Counted from the stretch's first letter, positions 48,596 to 58,450 are shown. The stretch is DNA of 64,000 nt from Micromonospora sp. DSM 45708 (GCF_039566955.1 NZ_CP154796.1:6952308-7016307); one strand, 5' to 3'. A program made the numbers and translations. The notes: generated by a model from the sequence alone, not told the origin.

Positions 48596-49129
48596 GTGGG
48601 GCCACACATCTTCGTGGACGAGACCAAGGAACGCGGCCTGATACTCGCGGCAGCCGTCCTCGATCGGCACCGGGTGACTGCGGCCCGTCAGGTCGTATCC
48701 GGGCTCACGCTGCGCGGTCAACGCAGCATCCACTTCTGCAAGGAGCGACCTGAACGGCGGCGGGAGATCCTCGTGGCGTTCCGCAAGCTCGGCGCGGCAG
48801 TCGTGCTCTACGACGCATCGAGTCACCGCGACCATCGTGCCGCCCGGGAAGCGTGCCTCCGGGCGTTGATCGCCGACGCCGCCAAGGCCGGTGCCGAGCG
48901 TCTGGTGTTGGAGTTGGACGACTCCCGGCGGGTGGCCGACGTGCGCACGCTCAACCATGAGCTACGGCTGGCCGGGGTGGCCGAACAGTTGCGGTACGAC
49001 CACTTGCGGGCCCATGAGGACCACCTGCTCGCGCTCCCCGACGCGATTGCCTGGTCGTGGGCCAGAGGCGGCGAGTGGAAGGCGATGGTGCGCCCGATGG
49101 TGGACGAGGTGCGACCGGTGGACGGCTGA
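48596..49129 (+). CDS. DUF3800-like putative RNase H-fold protein
   Basis: A 177-residue protein. IFVDETKERGLILAAAVLD at residues 5-23 resembles the DUF3800 start (V-D-E-S/T-x then a strand), SIHFCKERPERRREI and VLELDDSRRVADVRT give further charged positions, and LLALPDAIAWSWARGG matches the C-terminal aspartate region. DUF3800 proteins are predicted RNase H-fold nucleases often found in defence-associated loci. GTG 48596 has GAGGTGAGAG upstream and follows the RHH-RAMA gene by eight bases, so the two are co-expressed. The assignment rests on pattern only. Confidence 0.55.
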   Translation: MGPHIFVDETKERGLILAAAVLDRHRVTAARQVVSGLTLRGQRSIHFCKERPERRREILVAFRKLGAAVVLYDASSHRDHRAAREACLRALIADAAKAGAERLVLELDDSRRVADVRTLNHELRLAGVAEQLRYDHLRAHEDHLLALPDAIAWSWARGGEWKAMVRPMVDEVRPVDG

Positions 49130-49437
49130 AACGCGAGACCCGGCCCACCCACCGTCCGGAAGGCTGCCGGGTCCACTTCCAGAAGCTACTGCTCCTGGCG
49201 ACTGCGATACTACCCGCTTCGACGGGCCTGGTTCCACCTTCCGACATCGGTGCGCTCGCCCGACCTCGCGGCCGGACGGGCGCACCGCCCCCGTCGGATG
49301 TCGTCACCGACAACCCGTGACGAGTCTGTACGGCGTCGCTGTCGATCCTCTATCAGATCGCTATCGCCTCCACGCGTCGTACGGTTACCACCGGGTTACG
49401 CTGCTCTAAGTGCACAAAGGGCGTACGGGGGCGGCGC
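49130..49437. other. 308-base gap upstream of the AfsR-type regulator
   Basis: No gene is seen. An imperfect hairpin (CGACATC with GATGTCG, GGTGCGC with GCGCACC) spans about 49241-49307 and may end the DUF3800-like gene. Two GGTTAC copies (49383-49388 and 49394-49399) are 11 bases apart, the period of SARP-type direct repeats, and overlap a -10-like TACGCT (49397-49402) upstream of the regulator. Confidence 0.5.
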
Positions 49438-52419
49438 ATGCGGTTCGGGATCCTGGGACCTCTGCGGGTAGGCGGCGGCGAAGCCACCGTCACCGCAGGT
49501 CGGGACCGGACCGTGCTCGCCCTCCTGCTGCTGCGCGCCGGCCGTGTGGTGCCGTTCGACGAGCTGATCGACGCCGTCTGGGAGGAGCGTCCCCCGGCCA
49601 CCGCCCGGGCCCAGCTCCAGATCTGCGTGTCGCGACTACGACAGCGCCTCGCGGTGCTGGGGCTGCCGCCGGACGTCATCGTCACCGATCCGTCCGGCTA
49701 CGGCGTCCGCACCGCACCGGACGACCTCGACGCCGACATCTTCGGCCGGACTGTCGACGCCGCGCGGGCCGCGGTCGCCGCCGGGCAGTCCGAGGAGGCG
49801 CGACGTCACTACCGGGCCGCGTTGGCCCTCTGGCGGGGTCCGGCACTCAGCGGCATCCCCAGCCGGAGCGTACGCCGGCGGGCGCAGGCCCTCGACGAGC
49901 AGCGGCTGGCCGCGTTGGAGGAGCGCGTCGAGATCGAGCTGCGACTGCGACCGGCGACCGACCTCGTCGACGAGCTGGCCGAGAGCGTCGAGCGGAACCC
50001 GCTGCGGGAGCGGCTGCGCGGCCAGCTCATGCGCGCCCTCGCCGCGGTGGGCCGGCAGGCCGACGCGCTCGCCGTCTACCGCGAGGGCCGCCGCCTGTAC
50101 GCCGAGGAGCTGGGCATCGAGCCCGGTCCGGAGTTGCAGGACCTGCACCAGCGGGTGCTCGCCGGCGACCTGGCCCTGGGTGTCGCGGAGCACCGGTCCA
50201 CGGTGCCGGTCCGTTCGCTGCCGCGGGCGATCAGTGACTTCACCGGCCGTCAGCAGACCGTGGTCCGGCTGGTGAAGGAGATCGGGGAGGACCGGGTCCG
50301 GGTCCAGCTCATCGATGGCATGGCCGGCAGCGGCAAGACCACGCTGGCGGTGCACCTGGCTGCCGCCCTCGGTGACCGCTACCCGGACGCGCATCTCTTC
50401 GTCGACCTGCACGGGCACAGCGAGCGCATGCCGCTGACCCCCGCGGCGGCGGTGGCGGTCCTGCTGCGCCAGCTCGGGGTGCCGCCGGAACGGATGCCGC
50501 TGGACCTGGCGGACCGGTTGACGCTGTGGCGTACCGAGCTGGCCGGCCGCCGCGCGCTCGTGGTGCTCGACAACGCGGCCGACAGCGCGCAGGTCACGCC
50601 GCTGTTGCCGAACGGCCCGGACTGCCTCGTCCTCATCACGAGCCGCCGCCGGCTGGTCGGGTTGGACGAGGGACGCCCGTCGTCCCTGCCCGTGCTCGAC
50701 CCGGAGGAGGCGGTGGAGCTGCTCGGCCGGATCGGCGGCCGGGACCGGGTCGCCGCCGAACCGGAGGCGGCTGCCGAGGTGGCGCGGCGCTGCGGGCACC
50801 TGCCGCTGGCCCTGCGGCTGGCGGCGGCCCGGCTGGCGCACCGGCCCCGCTGGCGGGTCGCGGACCTGGCCGAACGGCTCGCCACCAGCCCGGACCCGCT
50901 GGCCGAGCTGGCCGCCGGGGAGCGTTCCGTCGGGCAGGCGTTCGCGCTCTCGTACGCCCAGGTGTCGCCCTCGGCGCAGCGGATGCTGCGGCTGCTCGGT
51001 CTGCCGCCGGGGGGCGGTTTCGACAACCGGGTGGCCGCCGCGCTGGCCGACGCACCCCTGGCCGAGGCGCAGGACCTGCTCGACGAGCTGGTGGACGCGC
51101 ACCTGGTGGAGGAGGCCGAGCCGGGCCGCTACCGGCTGCACGACCTGATCCGCGAGTACGCCCGGACGCTGATCGCCGAGCCGGACCGGGCCGCGGAGCG
51201 CCGGACGGCCCTGGAACGGCTGCTGGACCATCACCTCGACGTGGCCACGGCCATCGCCCGGACGATCGAGTCGGCGGGCAGCCTGCGGTCCCTGCCCGCC
51301 AACCCACCGCGCCGGCCCGATCTGGTCGCCGCCACGCTCCCGCAGGGCCGGGCCTGGTTCGACGAGCACACGGCGCTGTTGACCGCGCTGGTCCAGCTCG
51401 CCGAGGCGGAGGGTTTCCTGCGGCACTGCTGGCAGCTCACCCGGGCCTGCTGGCGAGCCAACTTCGACAGTGGACACCTGGACGACCTGTTGGAGACGCA
51501 CCGCGTCGGCCTGCGCGCGGCCGAGGCGCTCGGTGACGAGGCGGCGGTGGGCACGATCTACAACTACCTCTCCTCGGTCTACTACCGGCAGGCCCGGTTT
51601 CCCGAGGCCATCCGGTTGATGCGGCAGGCCCTCGACATCCGTCGCCGGCTCGGGCTCCGCGACGAGATGCGGACGTCGTTGTGGAACCTCGGCGTGTCCT
51701 ACTCGGCGAACGGGGATCACCAGCAGGGGATGGAGTGCCTCGACTCCGCGATGCGGATGATCCGCGGCGCCGACCACACGGCGGAGCTGGCCAACCTGAT
51801 CAACAACGTGGCCTACGCGCTGCTGTCGGCCGGCCGCCACGCGGAGGCGCTGCGCCTCAGCCGGTCCCACCTGGTGCTGGCGCGGCAGAACGGGGATTTC
51901 CGGCAGTTGGCGAACGCGGTCGCGCACACCGGCATGATCCGGCACCGGATGGGCGACCTGGAGCCGGCGCAACGGCTGCTGCGGGTCGCCCTGCGCCTCA
52001 AGAAGAAGTACGTCGGCAGGTACGGCGAGGCGGAGGTGCTCAACGAGATGGGCGCCCTCCAGCGGCGGGTCGGTCGGCCCGAGCGGGCGGCCGACCTGCA
52101 CCGGGAGGCGCTGGTGGTGGTGACCGATTCCGGCGACCGGATCGGTCAGGGCGCCTCGCGCAACCTGCTCGCCCAGGCGCTGCTCGACCAGGGTGACGTG
52201 GCCAGCGCGCTCGACCTGCACCGCCGGGTGCTCGCCGACGCCACCCGGCTCGGCGCCCGCTACGAGCAGGCCCGTGCGCTGGACGGCATGGCCCGGTGCC
52301 TGCGCGACACGGACGCCGAGCAGGCCCGCCGGTACGCCGGCCGGGCGCTGGTGTTGTTCCGTCAGATCGAGTCCCCGGACCAGCGGGCGACCGAGGAACT
52401 GTTGGCCGAGCTGGGTTGA
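49438..52419 (+). CDS. AfsR/SARP-family regulator with NB-ARC and TPR domains
   Basis: A 993-residue regulator. Residues 1-95 form the OmpR-like winged helix ([20 protein letters not shown]), about 96-245 the BTAD (ending in [19 protein letters not shown]), about 265-600 an NB-ARC ATPase with P-loop GMAGSGKTT (about 294-302), [10 protein letters not shown] and [16 protein letters not shown], and 680-990 tetratricopeptide repeats. This is the AfsR layout: ATP-driven activators of antibiotic or developmental genes. Targets are unknown; no biosynthetic cluster adjoins it. ATG 49438 follows a possible self-binding direct repeat. It sits between the two fumarase genes. Confidence 0.92.
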   Translation: MRFGILGPLRVGGGEATVTAGRDRTVLALLLLRAGRVVPFDELIDAVWEERPPATARAQLQICVSRLRQRLAVLGLPPDVIVTDPSGYGVRTAPDDLDADIFGRTVDAARAAVAAGQSEEARRHYRAALALWRGPALSGIPSRSVRRRAQALDEQRLAALEERVEIELRLRPATDLVDELAESVERNPLRERLRGQLMRALAAVGRQADALAVYREGRRLYAEELGIEPGPELQDLHQRVLAGDLALGVAEHRSTVPVRSLPRAISDFTGRQQTVVRLVKEIGEDRVRVQLIDGMAGSGKTTLAVHLAAALGDRYPDAHLFVDLHGHSERMPLTPAAAVAVLLRQLGVPPERMPLDLADRLTLWRTELAGRRALVVLDNAADSAQVTPLLPNGPDCLVLITSRRRLVGLDEGRPSSLPVLDPEEAVELLGRIGGRDRVAAEPEAAAEVARRCGHLPLALRLAAARLAHRPRWRVADLAERLATSPDPLAELAAGERSVGQAFALSYAQVSPSAQRMLRLLGLPPGGGFDNRVAAALADAPLAEAQDLLDELVDAHLVEEAEPGRYRLHDLIREYARTLIAEPDRAAERRTALERLLDHHLDVATAIARTIESAGSLRSLPANPPRRPDLVAATLPQGRAWFDEHTALLTALVQLAEAEGFLRHCWQLTRACWRANFDSGHLDDLLETHRVGLRAAEALGDEAAVGTIYNYLSSVYYRQARFPEAIRLMRQALDIRRRLGLRDEMRTSLWNLGVSYSANGDHQQGMECLDSAMRMIRGADHTAELANLINNVAYALLSAGRHAEALRLSRSHLVLARQNGDFRQLANAVAHTGMIRHRMGDLEPAQRLLRVALRLKKKYVGRYGEAEVLNEMGALQRRVGRPERAADLHREALVVVTDSGDRIGQGASRNLLAQALLDQGDVASALDLHRRVLADATRLGARYEQARALDGMARCLRDTDAEQARRYAGRALVLFRQIESPDQRATEELLAELG

Positions 52420-52472
52420 GGCCCGCGCCGCTTTCCCTGCGTACCGGCGGGCGGCGCGGCAGGATGGTACGC

Positions 52473-53873
52473 GTGACGACTCCAGAGGCGACCGGTTACC
52501 GGATCGAACGTGACTCGATGGGCGAGGTGGAGGTGCCCGCCGAGGCGCTGTGGCGGGCGCAGACCCAGCGCGCGGTGCAGAACTTCCCGATCTCGGGTCG
52601 CGGGCTCGAACCGGCCCAGATCAAGGCGCTGGCCCAGATCAAGGGTGCGGCTGCCCAGGTCAACGGCGAGTTGGGCGTGATCGACGCGGACGTGGCCGAG
52701 GCGATCGCCACGGCCGCCGCGCACGTCGCCGCCGGGGGCTACGACGACCAGTTCCCGGTGGACGTGTTCCAGACCGGCTCCGGCACGTCGTCCAACATGA
52801 ACACCAACGAGGTGATCGCGTCGCTGGCGAGCCGCGAGTTGGGCCGTGACGTGCACCCGAACGACCACGTGAACGCATCGCAGTCCAGCAACGACGTGTT
52901 CCCGACCTCGATCCACCTGGCCGCCACCCAGTTCGTGGTGGAGGATCTGCTCCCGTCCTTGACGCAGCTCGCCATGGCGTTGGAGGCGAAGGCGGCCGAG
53001 TTCTCCACCGTGGTCAAGGCGGGCCGGACGCACCTGATGGACGCCACCCCGGTCACGCTCGGGCAGGAGTTCGGCGGCTACGCCGCGCAGGTCCGCTACG
53101 GCGTCGAGCGGTTGGAGGCGGCGCTGCCCCGGCTGGCCGAGTTGCCGCTGGGCGGCACCGCGGTGGGCACCGGCATCAACACCCCGCTCGGTTTCGCGGG
53201 CAAGGTGATCGGGCGGCTGCGGGACTCGACCGGCCTGCCGCTGTCCGAGGCACGCAACCACTTCGAGGCGCAGGGTGCGCGGGACGCGCTGGTGGAGACG
53301 TCCGGGCAGCTCCGCACCGTCGCGGTCGGCCTCTACAAGATCGCCAACGACGTACGCTGGATGGGTTCCGGCCCTCGCGCGGGCCTGCGCGAGCTGCGCA
53401 TTCCCGACCTCCAGCCCGGCTCGTCGATCATGCCGGGCAAGGTCAACCCGGTGGTGGCCGAGGCGATGCGCCAGGTCTGCGCGCAGGTGATCGGCAACGA
53501 CGCGGCGGTGGCCTTCGCCGGCTCGCAGGGCGACTTCGAGCTGAACGTGATGCTTCCGGTCATGGGCCGCAACCTGCTGGAGTCGATCAAGCTGATCGCC
53601 GCCTCCAGCCGGCTCTTCGCCGAGCGCCTGGTGGCCGGCCTGGTCGCCGACGCCGAGGTCTGCCTGGCGTACGCGGAGGGCTCGCCGTCGATCGTCACCC
53701 CGCTCAACCGCCATCTCGGGTACGACGAGGCCGCCTCGATCGCGAAGGAGGCGCTGGCCAAGCAGGTCTCCATCCGCGAGGTGGTGATCTCGCGCGGGCA
53801 CGTCGAGTCGGGCACGCTCACCGAGACCCAGTTGGACGAGGCGCTGGACCTGCTCCGGATGACGCACCCCTGA
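52473..53873 (+). CDS. fumC: Class II fumarate hydratase
   Basis: A 466-residue tetrameric, metal-free fumarase. [20 protein letters not shown] at the start, [28 protein letters not shown], and the superfamily signature [11 protein letters not shown] are all present. It is heat- and oxygen-stable in other organisms, complementing the class I enzyme upstream. GTG 52473 has AGGA eight bases before it; ATG 52464 is an alternative. Confidence 0.97.
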   Translation: MTTPEATGYRIERDSMGEVEVPAEALWRAQTQRAVQNFPISGRGLEPAQIKALAQIKGAAAQVNGELGVIDADVAEAIATAAAHVAAGGYDDQFPVDVFQTGSGTSSNMNTNEVIASLASRELGRDVHPNDHVNASQSSNDVFPTSIHLAATQFVVEDLLPSLTQLAMALEAKAAEFSTVVKAGRTHLMDATPVTLGQEFGGYAAQVRYGVERLEAALPRLAELPLGGTAVGTGINTPLGFAGKVIGRLRDSTGLPLSEARNHFEAQGARDALVETSGQLRTVAVGLYKIANDVRWMGSGPRAGLRELRIPDLQPGSSIMPGKVNPVVAEAMRQVCAQVIGNDAAVAFAGSQGDFELNVMLPVMGRNLLESIKLIAASSRLFAERLVAGLVADAEVCLAYAEGSPSIVTPLNRHLGYDEAASIAKEALAKQVSIREVVISRGHVESGTLTETQLDEALDLLRMTHP

Positions 53874-53875
53874 GG

Positions 53876-53997
53876 TCAGGGCAGGGCCCGTCGTCGCGCC
53901 CAGCCGAGGAGGCGGGCGAGCAGGGCGGCCGGGTCGAGCCGTTCGACCGGGTGCAGCCGGTGCAGGTCGGCGGTCGCGCCGCCGGGCCGGTAATCAC
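53876..53997 (-). pseudogene. Possible 3' remnant of a gene
   Basis: A minus-strand frame ending at 53876 reads ATADLHRLHPVERLDPAALL followed by ARLLGWARRRALP and has strong GC-rich third positions, but upstream it meets a stop near 54050 and has no start codon or RBS. It may be the leftover C-terminus of a deleted gene. No family was recognised; chance coding-like sequence is possible. Confidence 0.3.
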
Positions 53998-54081
53998 CTC
54001 GACCGCCACCCGGCTGGCCGGATGCGACGTGGCGTGTCTTCCGGTCATGCGGTGGTCACGTGTTCATGGCAGGGTGCAGGC

Positions 54082-54723
54082 ATGACCAGCTACGGGGGAC
54101 GACACGTCCCGAGAGACAGGTGGGTGCCGGTCGAGCGGCGATGGCTCGGTCTGGACCGGCGTACTCTGCTCCCCGCTCTGGTCGTGCTGGTCATTGCCAT
54201 CGTGCTGCGGACGGTCCTACCGGCGATCGACCAGGCCGTCCCGGTCGATAACGTGATCAAGGCCGGTGAGCGGATCAACCTTGACGGTGGGCTCACCGTC
54301 GCGGCGCCGGCCGGGTGGGAGTTGACCGACGGCATTCTGGTCGGCGCGAACAGGGTGGAGCCCGGGGCCGGCTCACCATCTGCGGCATTCACGCAGGGCG
54401 GCGTCAACGTCCAGATTCGGGTGGCGCCCTTCGCCGGCGGCCCGGACGCCCTGCTGGATCAGGTCAGCCGCAATGACGCCGAGTCCGACCGTCCCGAGTT
54501 CACCGTCACCGGCACGCGGGCCACGTTGAGCGCCGCCGGCGGCCTGACCGGCGTCGCCGAGAACTACACCACCGCCTCCGATGACGGCATCCTGGCCGCC
54601 TACACCGTTCCGGACGGCCGTGGCGTCGTCATCGAGGTCGTCGGGACCCGCAGCCAGCTCGCCGCCAATGCCGCGCCGATCAACGCCATGCTGCGCAGCG
54701 TCGACTTCCAGGAGCAGTCGTGA
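54082..54723 (+). CDS. Single-pass membrane protein coupled to a PrsW protease
   Basis: A 213-residue protein with a basic head, one membrane segment (LLPALVVLVIAIVLRTVLPA, about residues 29-48) and an outside domain of about 160 residues beginning VIKAGERINLDGGLTVAAPAGWELTDG and ending INAMLRSVDF, a beta-rich pattern. No cysteine is present. Its stop overlaps the start of the PrsW-type gene (GTGA), so both are made together; PrsW cleaves single-pass membrane proteins, making this a candidate substrate or regulator (inference). GCAGG precedes ATG 54082. Confidence 0.7.
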   Translation: MTSYGGRHVPRDRWVPVERRWLGLDRRTLLPALVVLVIAIVLRTVLPAIDQAVPVDNVIKAGERINLDGGLTVAAPAGWELTDGILVGANRVEPGAGSPSAAFTQGGVNVQIRVAPFAGGPDALLDQVSRNDAESDRPEFTVTGTRATLSAAGGLTGVAENYTTASDDGILAAYTVPDGRGVVIEVVGTRSQLAANAAPINAMLRSVDFQEQS

Positions 54724-55892
54724 CCACTTCTGACGCGGCGCAGAACGACCGCGCCACCGCTCTACGGGCATCCGGCTGGGGCGAACCGTTCCGCCTGGTG
54801 CAGGTTCGCAACCTGTGTTTCTGGGTCTTCGCGCTGGGCGTCGTCAGCGGCGCTTACACGCTGATCCACTACTTCGGGTCCGGCCTTGCCGCGTACGGTG
54901 TGGGGCTGGGTGTCGGGGTCATCGCCTTCGCCCTCTACGTCATTCCGTGGCTCATTCTGCTGGCCTATCACAACCGATACACCCGGTTGCCCGGCAAGCT
55001 ACTGCTGACCGCGTTCGTCTGGGGGGCGCTCGGCGCCGCGTTCTGGATCGCGCTGGCCGCCAACGGTGCGATCCTTTCGCTGTACGGCAAGCTCTTCGGT
55101 CAGGCCTGGGTCAGCGACTGGGGTGCCGGGCTGACTGCGCCGTTCACCGAGGAGACCAGTAAGGCCCTCGCGCTCGTCCTTCTCATCGGCCTCGCCCCGC
55201 GGTTGGTGCGCAGCCCGTTCGACGGTCTGATCATCGGCGCGTACGCCGGCCTCGGCTTTCAGATCATCGAAGATGTCCTCTACGCATACAACGCCGCCGT
55301 CGCCGCGTTCGGCGTCGACCAGGTCGGCGTCGCCTGGCGGATCGTGCTGGTGCGGAGCCTCTCCGGGCTGTTCGCGCATGTCCTGTTCAGTGCGGTTTTC
55401 TGCTCCGGCCTGATGTGGCTTCTCGGCCGCGGACAGCGCCCGCATCGCCTCCGCGGCGCACTGCTGATGATCGGCGCGATGATCGCCCACGGCCTCTGGG
55501 ACAACATGGGCGCGCTGGGCTACAAGCTGTCCGACGGTTTCGGCGTTCCACTGCTGTTGTTCGTCGTCCTGCCGGTCGTTGACCTGCTTCTGCTCTGGCT
55601 GGCGTTCCGCCTGGCCGTGCCACAGGAACAGGCCTGGCTCCGTGCCATTCTGGCACCCGAAACCGCATCCGGACTGCTCACCGAAGATGAAGTGACTGCC
55701 GCTGCCGGGGGGTGGCTCACCCGCCGGCGCTACCGGAAGGCACAGCACGGCCACGGGGAGAGGGTGCGTGCCAAGCACCTTCTGACTGCCGCGAACGACC
55801 TGGCCCAGGAATTGGCCGGCCGTGACGAGGCTGGCATCGAGCACGCCCGGTCCGAGATCACCCGTCTACGCGCCCGACCCGCGGACGGCTGA
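54720..55892 (+). CDS. PrsW-family intramembrane metalloprotease
   Basis: A 390-residue protein with eight or nine membrane segments. The PrsW motifs are present: PFTEETSKA (141-149, catalytic Glu-Glu), GLGFQIIEDVLYA (178-190), the His in SLSGLFAHVLFSA and the His in AMIAHGLWDN. A cytoplasmic tail of about 80 residues follows. In Bacillus, PrsW starts release of a sigma factor by cutting its anti-sigma factor RsiW; no sigma factor gene is adjacent here. Codon use in this gene pair appears less GC3-rich than the flanking housekeeping genes. Confidence 0.87.
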   Translation: MTTSDAAQNDRATALRASGWGEPFRLVQVRNLCFWVFALGVVSGAYTLIHYFGSGLAAYGVGLGVGVIAFALYVIPWLILLAYHNRYTRLPGKLLLTAFVWGALGAAFWIALAANGAILSLYGKLFGQAWVSDWGAGLTAPFTEETSKALALVLLIGLAPRLVRSPFDGLIIGAYAGLGFQIIEDVLYAYNAAVAAFGVDQVGVAWRIVLVRSLSGLFAHVLFSAVFCSGLMWLLGRGQRPHRLRGALLMIGAMIAHGLWDNMGALGYKLSDGFGVPLLLFVVLPVVDLLLLWLAFRLAVPQEQAWLRAILAPETASGLLTEDEVTAAAGGWLTRRRYRKAQHGHGERVRAKHLLTAANDLAQELAGRDEAGIEHARSEITRLRARPADG

Positions 55893-56014
55893 CCGCGCCT
55901 GAGCAGAAAGGACCCGGCCGGGCCGGTGCTCACCTTCGACGCGTACCCCTGGCGGGCTTCCTGGCCGCGCCACCGCGGCGGTAATTGCCTCGCCGGGGGC
56001 GGCGGGTCGGCGGG

Positions 56015-56623
56015 ATGATCCGACCCGTGCCTGACGACGACGGGGTGTTGCGGGAGACCGGGCGGCTGACGCTGCGCCGGTTCACCATGGCCGACGTGGA
56101 CCGGCTGGTCGCGCTGGACGCCGACCCGGAGGTGATGCGGTTCCTCACCAACGGCGTGCCGACGCCGGCCGCGACCATCCGCGACGAGGTGCTGCCCCGG
56201 CTGCTGGCCGAGTACGGCCGGCATCCCGGGCTGGGGCGCTGGGCCGCGCTCGACCGGTTGAGCGGGGAGTTCCTCGGCTGGCTGGCGCTCGATCCGTCCG
56301 ACGACGGCGTCGAGGCGGAGCTGGGCTACCGGCTGCGCCGGGCGGCGTGGGGGCACGGGCTGGCCACCGAGGGCGCGCGGGCGCTGGTGCGGCACGCGTT
56401 CGACACGGTCGGCGTGCGGCGGGTGTGGGCGCAGACGATGGCGGTCAACGACCGGTCCCGCGCGGTGATGACCCGCGCCGGGTTGCGCTACACCCGCACG
56501 TTCCACCCCGTCTTCGACGACCCGATCCCGGGTACGGAGCACGGCGAGGTGGAGTACGAGCTGCGCCGGGCGGACTGGCCGGCGATCCGTCAGGAGTGGG
56601 ACGCCGCCCTGCGGGCCCGGTAG
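56015..56623 (+). CDS. GNAT-family N-acetyltransferase (RimJ/RimL-like)
   Basis: A 202-residue acetyltransferase. RETGRLTLRRFTMADVDRLV at the N-terminus, ELGYRLRRAAWGHGLATEGA as the acetyl-CoA loop (R-x-x-W-G-x-G-x-A) and MAVNDRSRAVMTRAGLRYTR at the end are typical of RimJ/RimL-type enzymes. The substrate is unknown. Starts at 56015 (ATG) and 56027 (GTG) are possible. Its 3' end overlaps that of the convergent CGNR gene by 34 bases. Confidence 0.85.
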   Translation: MIRPVPDDDGVLRETGRLTLRRFTMADVDRLVALDADPEVMRFLTNGVPTPAATIRDEVLPRLLAEYGRHPGLGRWAALDRLSGEFLGWLALDPSDDGVEAELGYRLRRAAWGHGLATEGARALVRHAFDTVGVRRVWAQTMAVNDRSRAVMTRAGLRYTRTFHPVFDDPIPGTEHGEVEYELRRADWPAIRQEWDAALRAR

Positions 56624-57135
56624 GCGCTGACCGCGGCCCGGTTGCCGCAGCCGGCGTCGCAGAACCGGCGGGACCGGTTCTTCGACAGGTCGACCAGCAC
56701 GTTGTCGCAGTCGGGGTGGTCGCAGCGGCGCAGCCGGCTCAGCTCACCGGACCGGACCAGGTCGGCCACGGCCATCGCGGCCTCGACCGCCATCCGCGTG
56801 GCCAGCGGCGCGTCGCGGGGCACGGCGTGCAGATGGTACGGCTCGTCGTCGTGCCGGATGAGTTGCGGCAGGGCGTGCGACTCGCGGAGCAGCCCGTTGA
56901 CGATCTCCACCACCTCGTCGGTGTCGGCGTACCAGATCCGGCGCAGCCGGGGCCGCAGCGTGCGGACCTGGCGGAGTTCCGCGTCGGTGTGCTCGTGCCG
57001 GCCGCTCCACCCGTACGCGGTGAAGAACCCGTCGAGCGCGGCGACGTCCGGCAGGTCCTCCCGGTCGGGGCCGGCGGTGTTCACCAACGCGGCGGCGGCC
57101 ACCAACCCGCACTCGGTGTCATGGGCGAAAAGCAA
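56590..57135 (-). CDS. ABATE/CGNR zinc-finger transcription regulator
   Basis: A 181-residue regulator. The N-terminal ABATE domain (ALVNTAGPDREDLPDVAALD, then VVEIVNGLL) probably binds a ligand, and the C-terminal zinc finger reads CDHPDCDNVLVDLSKNRSRR followed by FCDAGCGNR, with the full CGNR motif. It is divergent from an EamA transporter gene with 72 bases between starts, the usual position of a regulator and its efflux target. The convergent overlap with the GNAT gene is small but real on both strands. Confidence 0.9.
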   Translation of the reverse strand: MLFAHDTECGLVAAAALVNTAGPDREDLPDVAALDGFFTAYGWSGRHEHTDAELRQVRTLRPRLRRIWYADTDEVVEIVNGLLRESHALPQLIRHDDEPYHLHAVPRDAPLATRMAVEAAMAVADLVRSGELSRLRRCDHPDCDNVLVDLSKNRSRRFCDAGCGNRAAVSAYRARRAASHS

Positions 57136-57136
57136 C

Positions 57137-57166
57137 TTGACTCCTGTCGGAGGCTACCCCTAGCGT
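57137..57166 (+). promoter_or_regulatory. Promoter of the EamA transporter gene
   Basis: TTGACT (57137-57142), an 18-base spacer and TAGCGT (57161-57166), in the divergent region shared with the CGNR gene. Confidence 0.6.
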
Positions 57167-57207
57167 CATCAGCGTACCGCTTCTTCACCCATGACCAGGA
57201 GACGTCG

Positions 57208-58170
57208 ATGCGTGAACGGTCCGGCACCGGGCTCGGCTTGGCTCTGCTCTCCGCGCTCACGTTCGCCACCTCGGGCACGTTCGCCCGGCCGCTGATCACC
57301 GGTGAGTGGTCGGCGGTCGCCGTGGTGATCGCCCGGGTCGGCATCGCCGCGCTGGTGCTGGCCGTGCCCGCCCTGCTGGTGCTGCGCGGTCGTTGGCCGG
57401 TGCTGCGCCGCAACGCGCTCACCGTGGTGCTGTTCGGGCTGCTCGGGGTGGCCCTGGCCCAGGCGTGCTTCTTCAACGCGGTGCGGTACCTGCCGGTCGG
57501 CGTGGCGCTGCTGCTGGAATACCTCGGCATCGTGCTGGTGGTCGGCTGGATGTGGCTGGTCCACGGCCAGCGTCCCCGGGTGCTGACCGTGGCCGGTTCG
57601 CTCACCGCGCTGGCCGGGTTGGTGTTCGTCCTCGACCTCACCGGCGCCGGCCGCCTCGACCCGGTGGGCGTGCTCTGGGGGCTCGGCGCCGGCGTGGGGC
57701 TGGCCGGCTACTACGTCATCGCCGGCCGCGTCGACGCCCAACTGCCCTCGGTGGTGATGGCCAGCGGCGGCATGGCCGTCGGCGCCGTGGTCCTGCTCCT
57801 GGTCGGCGCGCTGGGCGTGCTCCCGCTGGCCGCCGGCACCGCCGACGTCAGCTTCGCCGGGCACCGGGTGAGCTGGCTGGCGCCGATCCTCGGGCTGTCG
57901 CTGATCGCCGCCGTGGTCGCGTACCTGTCCGGTGTCGCCGGGGCGCGGCTGCTCGGCGCCCGGCTCTCCTCCTTCGTGGGGCTGACCGAGGTGATGTTCG
58001 CGGTGCTGATCGCCTGGTTGGTGCTGAACGAGCTGCCGACCGCGATCCAACTGGTCGGCGGCGCGCTCATCGTCGCTGGCGTCGCGCTGGTCCGGGTGGA
58101 CGAGCTGCGGGCCGCCCCCGGGGAGGCGTCGCCGGCCCCGGCCGAGTCGGCGCTGGTCGGTGAGCGGTGA
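57208..58170 (+). CDS. EamA-family (DMT superfamily) transporter
   Basis: A 320-residue protein with ten predicted membrane segments in two EamA repeats (about 8-140 and 152-295). LALLSALTFATSGTFARPLI begins the first repeat and GVLWGLGAGVGLAGYYVIAG the second; GLTEVMFAVLIAWLVLNELP is the conserved ninth-helix region. Members export metabolites or drugs; the substrate is unknown. AGGAGA precedes ATG 57208. The divergent CGNR regulator probably controls it. Its end overlaps a broken HAD gene. Confidence 0.9.
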   Translation: MRERSGTGLGLALLSALTFATSGTFARPLITGEWSAVAVVIARVGIAALVLAVPALLVLRGRWPVLRRNALTVVLFGLLGVALAQACFFNAVRYLPVGVALLLEYLGIVLVVGWMWLVHGQRPRVLTVAGSLTALAGLVFVLDLTGAGRLDPVGVLWGLGAGVGLAGYYVIAGRVDAQLPSVVMASGGMAVGAVVLLLVGALGVLPLAAGTADVSFAGHRVSWLAPILGLSLIAAVVAYLSGVAGARLLGARLSSFVGLTEVMFAVLIAWLVLNELPTAIQLVGGALIVAGVALVRVDELRAAPGEASPAPAESALVGER

Positions 58171-58363
58171 CCGCACCCGTACCGCGGTCGTCCTCGACGC
58201 CGACGAGACCCTGATCGACCTGCGCCCCGCGCCGGCGTCCTTCGCCGCCGTGGTGGCGACCGCCGGGCTGCCCCGGCCACCCGGCCTCGAACCCGACGCC
58301 GAGGTGTCCACGTGGGCCGAACTGCCCGGGGTGCTCACCGCGTTGACGAGCGCGAATGCCTGA
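58160..58363 (+). pseudogene. Truncated HAD-family hydrolase
   Basis: A 67-residue frame starting at GTG 58160, overlapping the transporter's end. TAVVLDADETLIDLRPAP holds HAD motif I (DxDxT), but motifs II to IV are missing and the frame ends after a second, unrelated-looking segment. An internal deletion in a once larger gene is the simplest explanation. Confidence 0.5.
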
Positions 58364-58450
58364 TTGCGGCCTATTCCGGGCGCGCACCTGGCGAAACCTG
58401 CTCCCGTGATGTGGGATGACAGCCACGTCCCTCAACGAGAGGATCTGAAT

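Noticed and set aside
48186..49129. Naming the two-gene cassette as a known toxin-antitoxin or phage-defence system
   Set aside because: The domain matches rest on short patterns. Without a profile search or known pairing, no system name is justified.
55893..56014. A minus-strand gene end in the gap before the GNAT gene
   Set aside because: The frame has an Arg/Gly-rich, shadow-like composition and no recognisable end of a protein family.
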